NCBI GenBank assembly: GCA_963971225.1
Contig: OZ020268.1
Location: forward strand, 51,572,404 to 51,636,403
DNA from: Melieria omissa
Lineage: Eukaryota > Arthropoda > Insecta > Diptera > Ulidiidae
Length of the DNA stretch: 64,000 nt
Reading direction: 5' to 3'
Below the pieces are notes generated by a model. That model saw only the letters and a list, made by a program, of their open reading frames with translations. It searched no databases and was not told where the DNA came from. The position numbers were made by a program, and so were the translations under genes. Position 1 is the stretch's first letter. Each line of letters begins with the position of its first letter. Of the stretch, positions 47,186-60,000 are shown in pieces.

Positions 47186-49099
47186 TTTCGCTTAAACGAA
47201 ACACTGAAACGTCGCGTCCGTTGTCGAGCGCGTGGCGGCACGTAAAAGGCGCTAACATTATTGATTAGAGAATTGTTTTGATTAATATTAATTGAATTAA
47301 TATCAATTGAATTAATATTGATTAACAATAAATTTAATTAATTTTAGAAAGTTATTTGGGGTATAATTTCAAAACTATTCAATGCTTTTTAAATGTTTCT
47401 AATTCATCTGAATTAAATTAAGATTAATTTAAAAAAATTATTACAAAATTAAAAATTAAACCTAATTTTAATTTAACTTAATAAAATTTATTAAAAAACA
47501 AAATTTTAATTATTCAAAACTTAGTTTAAAGTTAATTAATCTGTATTTAAGTAATTAAATAAAATAAAATGTATTAATTCATTCAAATTAAAAAATTAAC
47601 TGTAATTAAATTCATTTACATTTATTAATTTTAAATAAAATTTTATTTCATAAACTGTAAATTGTTAATTAATGTATATATTAAATTAATGTATATTAAA
47701 TCAATTAAATTTAATAAAGTAATTTTTAAATTTAAATGAAAGAATTCATTCTAATTTGATTAATTGAATACATTTTAATTATTTAAATTAAATTAAATTA
47801 ATTCATTTTTAATTTAAATAAAATAATAAATATATTTAATTTAATTAATTTAAATTTATTAATTTTAAATAAATTTTAATGAATTTAAATATTTTTTTCA
47901 TTTTTATATTTTTTAATGGTTTTAAATAAATTGAATTAATGTAGTTCAATTTAAAATTAATTAATTTGTTAGTAACTATCAAATTTATTAATGTTTTTGA
48001 ATTGTCTTGATTATTCATTCATTTCATTCATTCGTTCATTCATTTGTTAATTTAAAATTATTTCATTTTTATATAACAAGTTTTTTAATTTTTTGATGCT
48101 TTCAATTAAATTAAATTTAATTAATTTTGACTTTTTTATTATTATTAGTTTTGCAGAATTATATTTTTTTTATGTTTTTGTTATTTTTATTATAACTTTT
48201 TTATTTTAAATTTTTCTTTATTTCGACTAAATTTATAATTCAAATAAAAATTTTTGTATTGTTTTGCCTTTATTTGTGCACCATTTAGTTCATTATTATG
48301 TTGTTTTGTCAAATATTTTGTTTAGATATATGATTTGTATGTATTTAGTTATTATATTTTTTTTATTTAATTTGACTAAATTTTTTAATAATTAATTAAT
48401 TAAAATTTTTTTTAATTTACTTTTATTTGTATGTACCTACAGTTCTTTACAGTATTTTGTATTTTTTTGTTGTAATTTTTTATATGTGAAAGAGTTTTGG
48501 TTATTAATTTTTTAATTTTGTTTTCGTTTTTCCGTTGTTCACTATTATTAATATTTGTTAATTTTTTTGGTATTCTTTTATAATAATTTTATTGCACATT
48601 GTTTAGCTTTAATGTTTTAGTTTTCTTGTATTTTTGTTTTCTTTTTGTTTTATTTTGTCTATATTTTATGATTCAAATGTAATTGTTGGCTAATTTTTTA
48701 ATTATTTAAATAAGTTATCTTTTCTAAATGCCAAATGTTTTTTTAAATATTGGTTTCTTTGTGAAATTTTTTTTCTGTTTAAATTTTTAATAAGCTTCAC
48801 ATTTTATTTTTTTAGATAAATTTTTTTTACAATTCAATTGATTTCACTTTTTTATATACACTACAATTACAATTTTTTTAAAATTTTTATATATTTATTT
48901 TTATTATTTTTTATGAATTAAATTCAATATTATTAAATTAATTTATTAATTAAATTTTAATCTGAATTTTGTAATTTTAATTTAATTTTTTTGTAGTTGT
49001 ATTTTAAATATCTTTCAATATTTATTTGTTATTATTTAAATGCCAAATGTAGTGTTTTATATACTTTTTGTATACTTTTTATATTTTATATTTATAACA

Positions 49100-50045
49100 A
49101 AACCTAGTTGGGCCCCGCGGCTCGAACGCAAGCTCTCTTGTTTCACCCGATACAAATTTTGAACGCATTGTTGACCCCGTCAGATTTTGATTTAAAAAAA
49201 AGCATATTCTATTATCTTTGTTGTCAAGTGGTTCTAAAAACCGTGAAGTCAAAAGGCCCTTTAAATCATGAGTTCTCACATTTACTCTAAACAAATTCTT
49301 AACCCTTAGTTTACCACGGTAGATTTCGATTTTCAAAAATATGAAAAAACATTGTAATTATTTCCCGGTTGAAGTGCTTTTTGTCTAAGTTTGAAGTCAA
49401 GAGGACCAATAAATTGTGTTTCTCCATACAAACCCAAACCCATTGTTTACCTCGTTAAATTTTGATTTTCAAAAAAGTGAAGATTGTTTTGTTTCAAAGG
49501 TTTTCAAAGTTTGAAGTCAGTGGCCCCATTAATTCATGTTTTTTTACAGTTTTGCCATACAATTTTTAAACCGGTGTTTGACCCCGTCCGATTTTAATAT
49601 TCGGAAAAAATCAAAAACACGTATCGAGTTATTTTACATTTGAAGTACTTTCTTCTTGGTTTCAAGTCAAAAGGCTCAAACAAATTTGTTTCCCCATACA
49701 TACTTTTAACGCGTCGTTGATGCAGTTAGATTTCGATTTTGAAAATAATGAGAAACGCGTGTATAATTTTTTTTTATTTCAAGTATTTTTACAATTTTTG
49801 AAGTCAATAGCGGTATCGGTTCATGTTTTTTTCGAGTCTACCCCTAAACAAATCTTAACCCTTTGTTGGTCCAGTTAAATTTTGATTTTCGAAAAATTAT
49901 AAAATACGTGTCGAATTATTTTTGGTTTAGAGTAGTTTCAGGAAGTTCGAAATCAATATGTCTCTTAAATCACTTTTCTTCATACAACAACTTAACACAT
50001 GTTTTGCCCCTTTACACCCCGAATTTCAAAAGTCCCGAGTTAGCG
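49100..50045. repeat. Degenerate satellite, unit about 150 bp, about 6 copies
   Basis: Each unit has 'tttgaagtcaaaaggcc..aaat', 'catgtttttcc.tacaaa', 'cttaaccc.ttgttgacc..gt.agattttgattttcaaaa'. Copies lie near 49150, 49250, 49390, 49505, 49660, 49800 and 49940. There is no coding capacity. Confidence 0.7.
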
Positions 50046-50149
50046 GAGGTTCATTTTTCAAGATGTATTAATGTGATGATGTAATTTAATGTCTGTAGCT
50101 TCAGCGGTTTGGGCTGAGCGATGATGAATCAATCAATCAATCAGTCAGT

Positions 50150-50735
50150 CAGTTAGGGCAAACAATCTATGTATATAAAAATGGAGGCGGTACCACGCCC
50201 TCTTGTCCAATGCTCACAACTTTCTTCTAGTCGAATTGTGCTACTAAGTGGAGAGTTAGTACCAAGTTTCACGGATGTGTGTGTGCACTGCATAACTGTT
50301 GGATCATAAAAAATGTGCCACGCCCCTTGACCAACGCCGATCAAATCTCATCAGTAGAATGACATATCTATGAAACGACGGTACACCAAATTTCAATTTT
50401 GTCCGACTTACAATTCCGTAGCTATTCCATTTAAAAGATTTGAGTTGTATGGGCGGTGCCACACCCCTTTGTTCAATACCCACCCCATTCGATCGGGCGA
50501 AAGACATGATGAAATAGTAAGTTTGTACCAAATTTAATTGATGTGTGAGTTATAGTTCCAAAGTTATTGTCTAAAAATGTATTCTTGTGGTGCCACGCCC
50601 CGTTTTCCCGACTTTACTTTTTTCCTAAACCTTCACGTAACAATTTCAAACAAACTCGCCGAACGAAGTATCCAAGTTGGTCCAGTCGTTTTCAAGTTTT
50701 AAGCAGCCGAACGGACCACGATTCATTTTTGTATA
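50150..50735. repeat. Degenerate repeat block, unit about 125-141 bp, marked by GCCACGCCC
   Basis: TACCACGCCCTCTTGTCC (50191), GTGCCACGCCCCTTGACC (50315), GTGCCACACCCCTTTGTTC (50456) and GTGCCACGCCCCGTTTTCC (50590) recur with spacings of 125, 141 and 134. Between them are 'aagtttgtaccaaattt.a' phrases. A mariner element inserted right after the last unit. Confidence 0.7.
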
Positions 50736-51258
50736 CGTGGGCAGTCCGATAAGTACGTAGCTCCACCGCCCGACGGTGCCACTATCGTAAGAGAAATTTA
50801 CTATCTTGTAGTATATACATCCTCGTAGACGGCTACTGTCAAAATTTCAGCCATATTGGATTTGTAGTTTTGTTTTGACCGCGTGTGGAAACGAACGTGT
50901 CCGCGGATTTTAGAAAAATGGAAAAAGACCAATATCGGTCGTCGATTCGCCAAATTGGTCGCATTAGGCTACGAACAGCTGCCCCATCCACCGTATTCTC
51001 CTGATCTGGCCCCGTGTGACTTCTTTTTGTTTCCAAACTTGAAAAAGTCTCTCGCCGGGCAGAAATTTGAGTCGAATGAGGAGGATCGCCGTCACGGGGG
51101 CCTCCAGAAAACGTATTTTTCAGAGGGGTTAAAGAAGTTGGAGCATCGCTGGGTCAAGTGTATCGAGTTGAAAGGAGACTACGTTGAGAAATAAATCGCC
51201 ACTTTTCCAAAATTTTCGTTTTTCTTTTGTAGGCTAAGTACTTATCGGACCACCCACG
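50736..51258 (+). mobile_element. Internally deleted mariner, 523 bp
   Basis: Inverted ends CGTGGGCAGTCCGATAAGTA / CGTGGGTGGTCCGATAAGTA flanked by TA (50734-50735, 51259-51260). A start codon at 50918 (MEKDQYRS) is followed, after a deletion near 50960, by the transposase C-terminus with the catalytic-aspartate motif PPYSPDLAPCDFFLFP. The two coding ends are out of frame with one another and most of the enzyme is missing. Confidence 0.88.
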
Positions 51259-52504
51259 TATATAGATGTAATATGAATTAGGCCTAAAAAGCCGTAAGAA
51301 ATAAAATAAATAAATAAATAAATTTATGTTTCCTGTTTAATAGGTTTTTAAAATTAATGTTTACATTTAAATTTACGCATCATTGAATAACTTTTGTATA
51401 ATTTCTATTTTTTTTTATAAGGAATTTTTTCAAGCCATTTTTATATATCTTATATTTTACAATTTTTTTTGTGACCTTTTTTAATTTTTTAATATTAATT
51501 AATTTTTATACTAATACATTTTTCATTTGATTTTTACTTTTAAATTAAGTCGTTTGATATTTCCAAATTTGCAAACCGAGTTTTTCATTGTCAATTAATT
51601 TCAATTTTAATTTTTAATTGATTTTCGTTTCTTATTTATGAATGCAACTATTTTTTTTTTATTCGATTATCAATTTTTTTTACTTTTGTCCATATTTAGT
51701 TAGTTACCTTTATTTTTATTAATTTGTTTTGTCTATATTTGTATAGTTAGTTAACTACGTTTTTAGTTTTGATTTTGACTTTTTTGTTTTTAATTATAAT
51801 CACTTTGTGTTCTACATTCTTTAATCCTTCAACTTTCAGTTTGAAACCATGTTTTTTGTACAAATATTTAATGGAAGTGAAAACCAATTTCTTTGTTTTT
51901 GTATTCCTAAACTTTCAACTGCTGTGCGCTAAAATGTTTACTTATTTAACTCGTTATCAACAACGTATCACTTTTGCACCATTAGACATTCGAATTTATT
52001 TTTATTTCTAAAATTTTTTTAATCCATTTCATTGGATTTCCACTTCCACACTTTTGTTTTATTTTCGTTGTTCAAACGTATCTCCAAACTTTTGCCACTT
52101 ATTTTTAGATATTTTTTTTTGTGTTCAAATTTAAAACTGCATCCTTTGTGCCTTTCAATCGAAAGCTAACATATGCTGCAACTGGCACAAACTCCCCTTC
52201 GCTTTGCTCGCACCCTCAACGCTCCACCGTTTGTGAATTCACTATTTGAATGAATGGCCACTGTTGGCGCGCTCAATTGCACTTTGCTTTTATTGTCCAA
52301 CGGATAATATTGTAAATTTTTATGCTTCTTTTTTATTGTAATATCGAAGCGATTACGCCTGTTTCTCCACCTTGTACGCGGCGCCACTTTACGTGCCACA
52401 GTTGCAACACAAACGGCTCGAACGCAGAGAGTTTGACGACGCGTCTACATTATCCTTGCTACACCGTTCCCGCCGTACTGTTGGCGTTGGCCAGCAGTGC
52501 GGCG

Positions 52505-52513
52505 CCTTTTATA
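52505..52513 (-). promoter_or_regulatory. TATA box candidate for the membrane-protein gene
   Basis: TATAAAAGG on the minus strand in a locally GC-rich island. About 34 bases downstream is CAACAGTACGG, an initiator-like site (A at 52479), followed by CGGGAACGG. The nearest minus-strand coding start is 47185, 5.3 kb downstream, so a 5' UTR intron would be required. Target gene is inferred. Confidence 0.4.
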
Positions 52514-53330
52514 TGACAAACGGTTTTCCAGTCTATGGCTAAGAGCGCCTGGAATCTCTGCGGCCGCTCTTTAGCCTTCGAAATGGGCCATTGTGAGCGG
52601 CGCGCTCTCACATTTTCTCAATTTATGGCGTCCTTTACCATATCGTAAATACAATTTTGCCACTTCTCTTAGGTCAACTTTTGTGCAAACAACCAAAAAA
52701 TATTCATGTTCACAAAATATTTGCAGGCCAAAGAGTTCAAGTGCCACACTTGACTGAAGTCATACACAAATTTAGGTGATTTTACTTGCCGGCAATGCTC
52801 GAAACAGCACGTTTCGTGGCATATTTATTTTCGTATTTCTGCCACCTCGTGGCTGCAATCAATTACATTCTTTAAGCAAATATTTTCGGCTGTTTATTTT
52901 TAATTTCTTCGTGATGGTCGGCACTTGAAGTGGTCCAGCGAGTGTGCGGTAGAAATGTACCAATTTGATTGCGTTTTTGTATAAATAAACACTTTTTCGA
53001 AGGCCCAACCAAATACAAAATACAATACGTGTACTGATTGCTGTTAACGGTCTGTTAAATGTCTCGTGAACATATTTGAAAATAGTTGTTTTTCTTATTT
53101 ATAGAACAAAGAATTCTTTGGCAGTACGTTCATTTTAAATTTAAAATCAAAGTCTATCAATTGAAATTGAAACAAAATGAAATGAAGCGTCAAACTTTAA
53201 ACAAAAGTCAAACCTTGTCAAATCATGTCACTAGACTCCAATTAAATCGATTAAAGTCAAGACATTTTGAATCAAGTTGAATCGATTGAAGGCAAATCAA
53301 ACTAATTTGAGTGACTTAATCCATATCAAA

Positions 53331-53644
53331 GCCGCCGTAGCTCAGCTGGCTAGTGCGTTGGGCCGCGAGTCAAGACTACGAGAGTTCAATACTCCGTTGC
53401 GTTAACACCGAAAAAAAAAAGAAAAACAACCATTTTTCTTTCGGCGGCTGTTCTCTCAGCACGAAATAGCAAACCTCTGAGAGTGAAATTGCCTATGAAA
53501 AAGCTACGTTCGGAATCGGCATAAAACTGTAGCTCCCTTCCAACCTTGTAAAAACATTCGCACGCACAACACGGTTGGTTGCGGGTACCTAGGCCTTAGT
53601 CTCGTAATCGGGCTGTCGTGCCAGTCAAGAAGAAGAAGAAGAAG
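53331..53644 (+). mobile_element. tRNA-derived SINE, 314 bp, with 13-bp target duplication
   Basis: Perfect 13-bp duplications AATCCATATCAAA at 53318-53330 and 53645-53657. The head (53331-53400) is tRNA-like: GCCGCCG, A box TAGCTCAGCTGG, and B-box/T-arm GAGTTCAATACTCC. A unique body of about 200 bp follows, and the 3' end is a (GAA)n tail. Fresh-looking duplication implies a relatively recent insertion, probably by a LINE-encoded machinery. Confidence 0.93.
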
Positions 53645-53884
53645 AATCCATATCAAATTGATTCGAGTTAAATAAATCAAGTCACTAGATTTCAAGTAAA
53701 TTGAAAATTTGGAACAAGTTGAATCAATTTAAGTTTAATCAAGTCGAATCGGGATAACTCACGTCACTAAACTTCAAGCCAAGTTAAATCAATCGATTCA
53801 AGTCAATGAGTCAAGTCAATTTGATTCAAATTAAATTGATTCAAGTGAACTCAAGTCGAATCGACTTTATTGAAGTCAATTTAA

Positions 53885-53966
53885 CCCTTTCCGACATGAA
53901 AATTAACCCGTTCTGTATGAATTGTATTGCTGTAGTCCAATATATTGGACATTTTGACTGAAAGGG
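53885..53966. mobile_element. Miniature TTAA element, 82 bp
   Basis: TTAA at 53881-53884 and 53967-53970; ends CCCTTTCCGACAT and, inverted, CCCTTTCAGTCAA. Very short; could be a minimal piggyBac-type MITE. It interrupts the surrounding TCAAGTC repeats. Confidence 0.6.
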
Positions 53967-56246
53967 TTAAGATGATTCGTTAAGTCAGTTTAAATTTGTA
54001 TTTAATATTTTTAATTGAAACTTTTTATCAAAGTCAATCAGCCGACAAAAATCAAAACTAAATTTTATGCCAAGTCAGAGAAAGTCGTTAGACTTCTAGT
54101 CAAATCAATTTAAATCAAATTGAAATAAGTCAAGTCAAATCAAGTCGAATCAATACGATTCGTGTCAACTCAACTAAACTCAAATTAAGTCGAATGGAAT
54201 CTCACCGAGTTGAGTCAAATCAACCCAAGTCAGCTATAGAAGAGTTGTGTCAAATTCAATCCAATCCAGTCTTGTCCAGTTCACAGTTCAGTCAAGTCAA
54301 ACCAATCGATTCAAGTCAAATGAAGTAAAATCGAGTCAATACAAGTGATATCAAATAACATCAATACATCAAATCAACGCCAAGTCAGGAGACTCGAGTC
54401 AAGTCACATCAAATTAAATTAAATTAAGTCAAATCAATGTAAGTCAAGTCAAAGTTAGAACAAGTCAAATCAAGTCAAAATGAAGCCAATTACAGATATT
54501 AAATTAAGTTAAATCAACTCATAAAATCAAATAAAATTATGTCAAACAAAGTAAACTCAAATCGAGCCAAGTCAAAGCCAAACAAAATCAAATAAACTGA
54601 AATAAGTCAAACGAAGTCATATCAATTCAGTCAAGTGAAGTCATATAAAATTTATCACATTAAATTAAATCAATCAGATGTGATACATCAAATCAAATTC
54701 AATTGTAAAAAGTTAAATCCAATCACATCACAAGGAATTAATCAGATCATCAATCAATCAGATCACATCACAGCACAGTACATCGCATCAAATCAAATAA
54801 AATTAAATGAAATCAAATAAAATTAATACAAATCAAATCAAATCATATGACATCACATCACATCACTTTATCAATTATCAAATCAATTAATATTTTAATT
54901 ACAATACAATTATTAATTCAAATCACATCACATCACCATCACATTATATTATATCACATCACATCACATCACATCACATCACATCACATCACATCACATC
55001 ACATCACATCACATCACATCACATCACATCACATCACATCACATCACATCACATCACATCACATGACATCAAATTAAATTAATTCAAATCAAATCACATC
55101 ACATCAAATTGAATCATATTAAATTAAATCTAATTTTTCAATATTAATTACAATACAATTATTAATTCAAATGAAACCACATCACATCCCCATCACATTA
55201 TATTATATAACATCCCATGACATCAAATCAAATCAATTAGAATATTAGTTAGAATACAATTAATAATTCAAATCACATCACATCACTACACATTATTCTA
55301 TATCGCATCAGATGACATCAAATCAATTACATCACATCAAATTCAAACAAATAAAATGAATTCAAATGAAACCACATCACATCACATCGGCATCACATTA
55401 TATTATATAACATCACATGACATCAAATCAAATTAGTTTAAATCACATCACATTATAGTATATCACATCAAATGACATCAAATTAAATTAAATCAAATTA
55501 ATTTAAATTAAATCAATTACTATATTAGTTACAATACAATTATTAATTCAAATGAAACCACATCACATCACATAACATCACATCAGTTTAAATCAAATCA
55601 AATTAAATTAATTCAAATCAAATCACATCACCATCAAATTATATTATATAACATCACATGACATCAAATAAAATCAATTACAATATTAATACAATACAAT
55701 TATTAATTCAAATCACATCACATCACATCACCATCACAATATTTTATATATGATAACATCACATGACATCAAATAAAATTAAATCAAATCAAATCAACTA
55801 TATTAAATATCATCACATCAAATTAAATCACAAAATATAATGAAATAAAATGACAGCAAATCAAATCACAACATATCAAATTAATTTAAAAAAAAATCGC
55901 ATTATATTTGCTGCAACAAAATTATGTCAACTTGCTATAAATAAGACGAAAATCAAATGCTATAAATGTTTAAAGCTGAATGTGCTACAAAATCCAACTG
56001 GCCTAAAATCTAAAGCGCCATCTGCAAGGTCAGTGAGGTCATAAGGTTTGAGTTTAAGGGTTGTTTGGAAAAATCAACAACACGCAAGTCTTGCAAGACA
56101 AACTGATGTGCCATAATTATGGCTAAATTTTCAAGGACATGTTGCAATTATGGCGTTTATCCTCTTGCAAAAATGCGCTTCAAACTGTTGCGAAGTGTGA
56201 AGATTTGCTATATGATTTGATGAGTTGACTTTTTTGAGTTTTTATG

Positions 56247-56526
56247 AACCTTCCTGTCCCTTGCTCAAAATTACGTTCGCTGTCCTTTGGGGTCAGGATT
56301 ACCCCAACCAAACGGTAATATAATTTATTGACAAAACATGAAGAAATGTTACAAATAAATTACAAAAGAAAAGGAGAAAGCCCCGAAAAGTGTTTTTCTC
56401 CATTTGTTATTAAGTTGTAAGCACAATTAACACTAAATCACACACGTAGACGAGCGCACACAACCGCTCAACCGTTTGTTTTAATTCTGCCTGGGGTCAA
56501 ATAGACCCCAGAAGGTAGAAGGTTAA
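56247..56526. mobile_element. Probable TTAA-type element relic
   Basis: Left end AACCTTCCTGTCCC and right end (inverted) AACCTTCTACCTTCTGGGG. Both sides carry a subterminal palindrome-like GGGGTCA..TACCCC (left, about 56289) and GGGGTCAAATAGACCCC (right). The right side has TTAA; the left reads TGAA, so the duplication has decayed. Confidence 0.5.
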
Positions 56527-57090
56527 TAAGGAAGAAGGTTAATAAAAAAATTAATGAGTCAATTTAATGCATAAAAACTTCAATATTTTTCAACTATGTT
56601 GAAGTAAAGCTTTATTCACACATACTCGTACACATAAAAATGTAAATTGTTGTATATAGGTATTTGTTTATATAAATTTGTATAAATAGTGTAAGCCAGG
56701 TGGAATCATTTCTCAAAATTCTGAAATGGAAGACTAAACTCACAACTGACACATACGAGATTTAAAAAAGCATTGTGAACATTTTGAAAAAGTGACAAGA
56801 GACTGGGAAAAAAGTTTGCAATCCTTATAAGTGCATAGAAACACAAAAACAAAAATTGTAAATCTGTACTCTTCGGTTGTTTCCAGTTACAATAGTTTGA
56901 AGTGAGTTGAATAAAGAATACAAATTAAAACAAATAAAGGATAAAATAAATAAATAAAGTCTATACATGGTTTACAACCTGCGTCATGACAATTAAAATA
57001 TGTAAGGAACTGCAATTCTCATAAAACATCATTTAAATATTAATTTTGGATACTTTGATGTTATATTCGCTTGTGTAATATTCCATGCAA

Positions 57091-60000
57091 TTATTGTAAA
57101 ATCTTCTTGGCATAGTCGGAAATATGCAGAACGCCATATTTAGCGGAAGCCACATGCAAATTCTCGCCAGATACCATATCCGTGTTGATGTGTGCATTGT
57201 GCAGCTCGGTGATCAGTGTGCTGCTGGCTGCAGCGGGATCACTAGAGCTGGTCAGCGATCCCTAATATATACCGAAGTATTACTCAAATATATATGTATA
57301 TTACACAGCGTAAAAAAAATGCGCAAAGACTAGAACTCACTTTCCAGAACTCGTTGCCCGGCAGGGCATTGCTATCCCAGGCATACGATACGACCATCAG
57401 CATATTTTGATACTCTGCACTCTGCAAAAAATAGTGAAGAATTTGAAGTTATCTCTACCATCATAGTATGTCAAATATTACCAATTTTTCGGCTGGATTC
57501 CGATTCGAAAGTAAGGTCGTAATGCCTCCGTTCGGATGCGCCTCCGAGATGAATTTGCCGCCGTCCTTCAGCTGACCCCACTGGTCCGTGCCGAACCAGG
57601 AGAAATGTACCACCGACACGTGCTGCAACTTGTCCAGCAGCGCCAGCAAGCGTTGCGTGAAGGCCTCTAGAAAGACCTGCTCCTGATATTCGACTGCTCG
57701 CCACACGCCCAAACCAATGCCCACCACATGCACGTAGACCTGACGTAGTGCAGCAGCACCGCGCGCCTCCGCCTCCAGCAGCAGCGTGTCAAACGACACA
57801 GTGAAGCGTTTCTTCATGGCCAGATTATCGAATATGAACGAATGCTTTGGTATGTGATAAAAGCGCGGCGTGTTCAATTGCTTCGCCGCATCATAGGTGA
57901 AGTCTGGCTCCTCATAGAAATCGCGCCACAGCTGTCGGTAGTCGGCGCTGCGATTTGCTTTGCGTCGCACATCCGACTCGGTCAAACCGTAGCCGTTGTG
58001 TTTGGTGTTTTGTGCTTCGGTGATCATAATATCCTGCCACTCCATCATATCTTCGGCATGAAAACGACTGCCTATCAGTCCAATCACTACACCGTCCGTT
58101 TCGATTTTGGACTTGTCGTGCTCAACAACGCCGGCATTGCGACGAGTGCCATTGTTGATGAACTCGGTGTGAGAGGAAACGGACAAAAATGCAGACAACT
58201 GTTGGGGGGATGAATGAAAAGAGAGGAAGGTAGAGGAGAGAGAATGGGAAATGTAGTTTAAAGAAAGAGAAACGGGGAAAGGTAGATGTGGAAGAAGGTG
58301 AAGTAGAAAAACCGAGAAATGTGTTTCTACATTCATTGCTTCAAGTTGCTCTCACCTTCATTTCATCGTAGCTGAGCACATTTTGCAATGTCAATGGTTC
58401 ACTCTCACTCTTGGTGCCCACCTCTCTGAAGCCTCCATGACCCTCTTTACCGTTCAGTAGGCGATAGTAGTCGCTAGGGCCCACAAACGCCACACAGCGT
58501 TTGCTCAGAAGGCGTTGCACGAGCGCAGCGAGCGACATGTTGCCATAAATTTCAAGTTCAATTTTATTGCCTGAGAAGGAACAGAAGGAAGAAATTTTAT
58601 CACTTGTAATGTAATTTAAAAAGTTTTGGTTTTTTGTAGAGTAGACGAGAAAACTAAAAGTCTAAAACTAAATGAAATAAAATAAAAACAAAAATAATAT
58701 AATAATAAAATAAAATAAAATAAAATAAAATAAAATAAAATAAAATAAAATAAAATAAAATAAAATAATATAAAATAAAATAAAATAAAATTAAATTAAA
58801 TAAAAAAATAAAATAATATAAAATAAAATTAAATCAAATTAAATTAAATAAAATTAAAAAAAAATATTAAATAAAATTAAACAAAAAAAAACACAATAAC
58901 ATATTGTAGTGGTACCAAATGACCACTTATGCCGAAACCAGTCGATCGCGCTACACTTATTACTTCACATGTGTCAAATGACACCACGCGCACGACAAGT
59001 GCAGCACTCAAGTGGCTGAGCCAGCGATTAGCCGAGCGACCTGTCTTCAGACACCATCACCGCAGTGCAATGTCCCACTTACGAAAAAATGCACTGATCG
59101 GCATGTTGTGTGATGTCACCTACCGCAGGGCACGGGCACTTGAGGAAAGTGCTGAGTAGACCCAATGGTCCAGTGACGCTGATTAGACGTAGCCTTTGGT
59201 CACTGGAATAATGGGCGGAGCGCTGGAAATGCTCCGCTATATAACAGTTTGTAAATTAGTATTTAAGTAACCAATTTTCCGAAAATAAACCAGCTTGTTT
59301 AGAACCGTCACTCTGCGTGTATTCTTTCTGCAAGACACTGAGGCTCTCACTTAGCCATACCTTTTGAGGCGAGGTCCGCCAAAAGACCGATCTACACTTA
59401 CACAAACACTATACATTACCCCTACAATATAATAAAATATATAAAATTGTATATTTAATTTCGCAAAATGTGTAAAAATTTGTCGAAAAGCTTAATTTCA
59501 CTAAATATCGAATAATTTTAATTGAATCTCTTTTTTAAATCTTTTTGACATAGTCACCAATATGCAGAACAAATTTTTATAATTTTTAATAGTGTCCGAC
59601 TGAAGGTGGATTTTTGGCCGAAGCTGAAGCCGAAGCATTTAAATCGACATAACTAATATATAAGGCAATAAAATATATAAAAAACACAGATTAAATTTTC
59701 TTCTTTATTCATTTCTTTGTTCCACTAGAGAATTAATAAAAGAAGAAGAAGAAGTAAAACCTTCACACCTTTTTCTTGGAATAAGTAAAAATCCAAGACA
59801 AGCCAAAACTCGTCCAAGCAAAACAGCTGTAAAAAATGTATTAAACATTCAAAATGGCCGAACTTGACATAAGTGAGGGACATAACGCCATAGAAAAATC
59901 AAGAATCGAATATAGGTAGGTAGGTAGGTAGGTGTGGCTGCTCCAGGAGGAGCACACTTAGGCCAGGCGGCCTATTGTGATACCACATGAGATCGAGTGA

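Larger units (their letters stand above)
47186..52504. other. Non-coding region upstream of the membrane-protein coding exon; AT-rich core
   Basis: 47270-48960 is extremely AT-rich (dominated by TTAATT/AAATTAA words). It is followed by a degenerate satellite (49100-50045), a second repeat block (50150-50735) and a deleted mariner (50736-51258). If the promoter near 52510 is used, this region would be a 5' UTR intron; AATAATGTTAG|CGCC at about 47254 could be its acceptor. Confidence 0.45.
53130..55870. repeat. Short-unit satellite: CAAGTCAAATCAA-type grading into (ATCAC)n
   Basis: The left part consists of irregular TCAAGTCAAATCAA words. From about 54850 the unit sharpens to CATCA/ATCAC, perfect for about 105 bases at 54956-55063, then decays on the right into ATCAAATTAAATT-like blocks with repeated 'acaatacaattattaattcaaat' phrases (54902, 55149, 55253, 55530, 55692). 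The open frame across it is repeat noise. Confidence 0.85.
52514..57090. other. Non-coding region between the promoter candidate and the DUF4804 gene
   Basis: No coding sequence. It holds a SINE (53331-53644), a tiny TTAA MITE (53885-53966), a long 5-10 bp satellite (53130-55870) and a probable TTAA element relic (56247-56526). Confidence 0.5.

Noticed and set aside
47270..48960. Replication origin or mitochondrial control-like segment, because of extreme AT content
   Set aside because: No organising motifs or repeats beyond AT bias; flanked by nuclear genes and transposons.
53331..53400. A functional tRNA gene
   Set aside because: The tRNA-like head lacks a proper 3' acceptor strand and is part of a SINE with target duplications and a GAA tail.
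54847..55077. Open frame encoding HHITS repeats
   Set aside because: Translation of the (ATCAC)n satellite; not a gene.
57842..58213. 123-codon plus-strand frame
   Set aside because: Antisense to exon 4 of the DUF4804-like gene.
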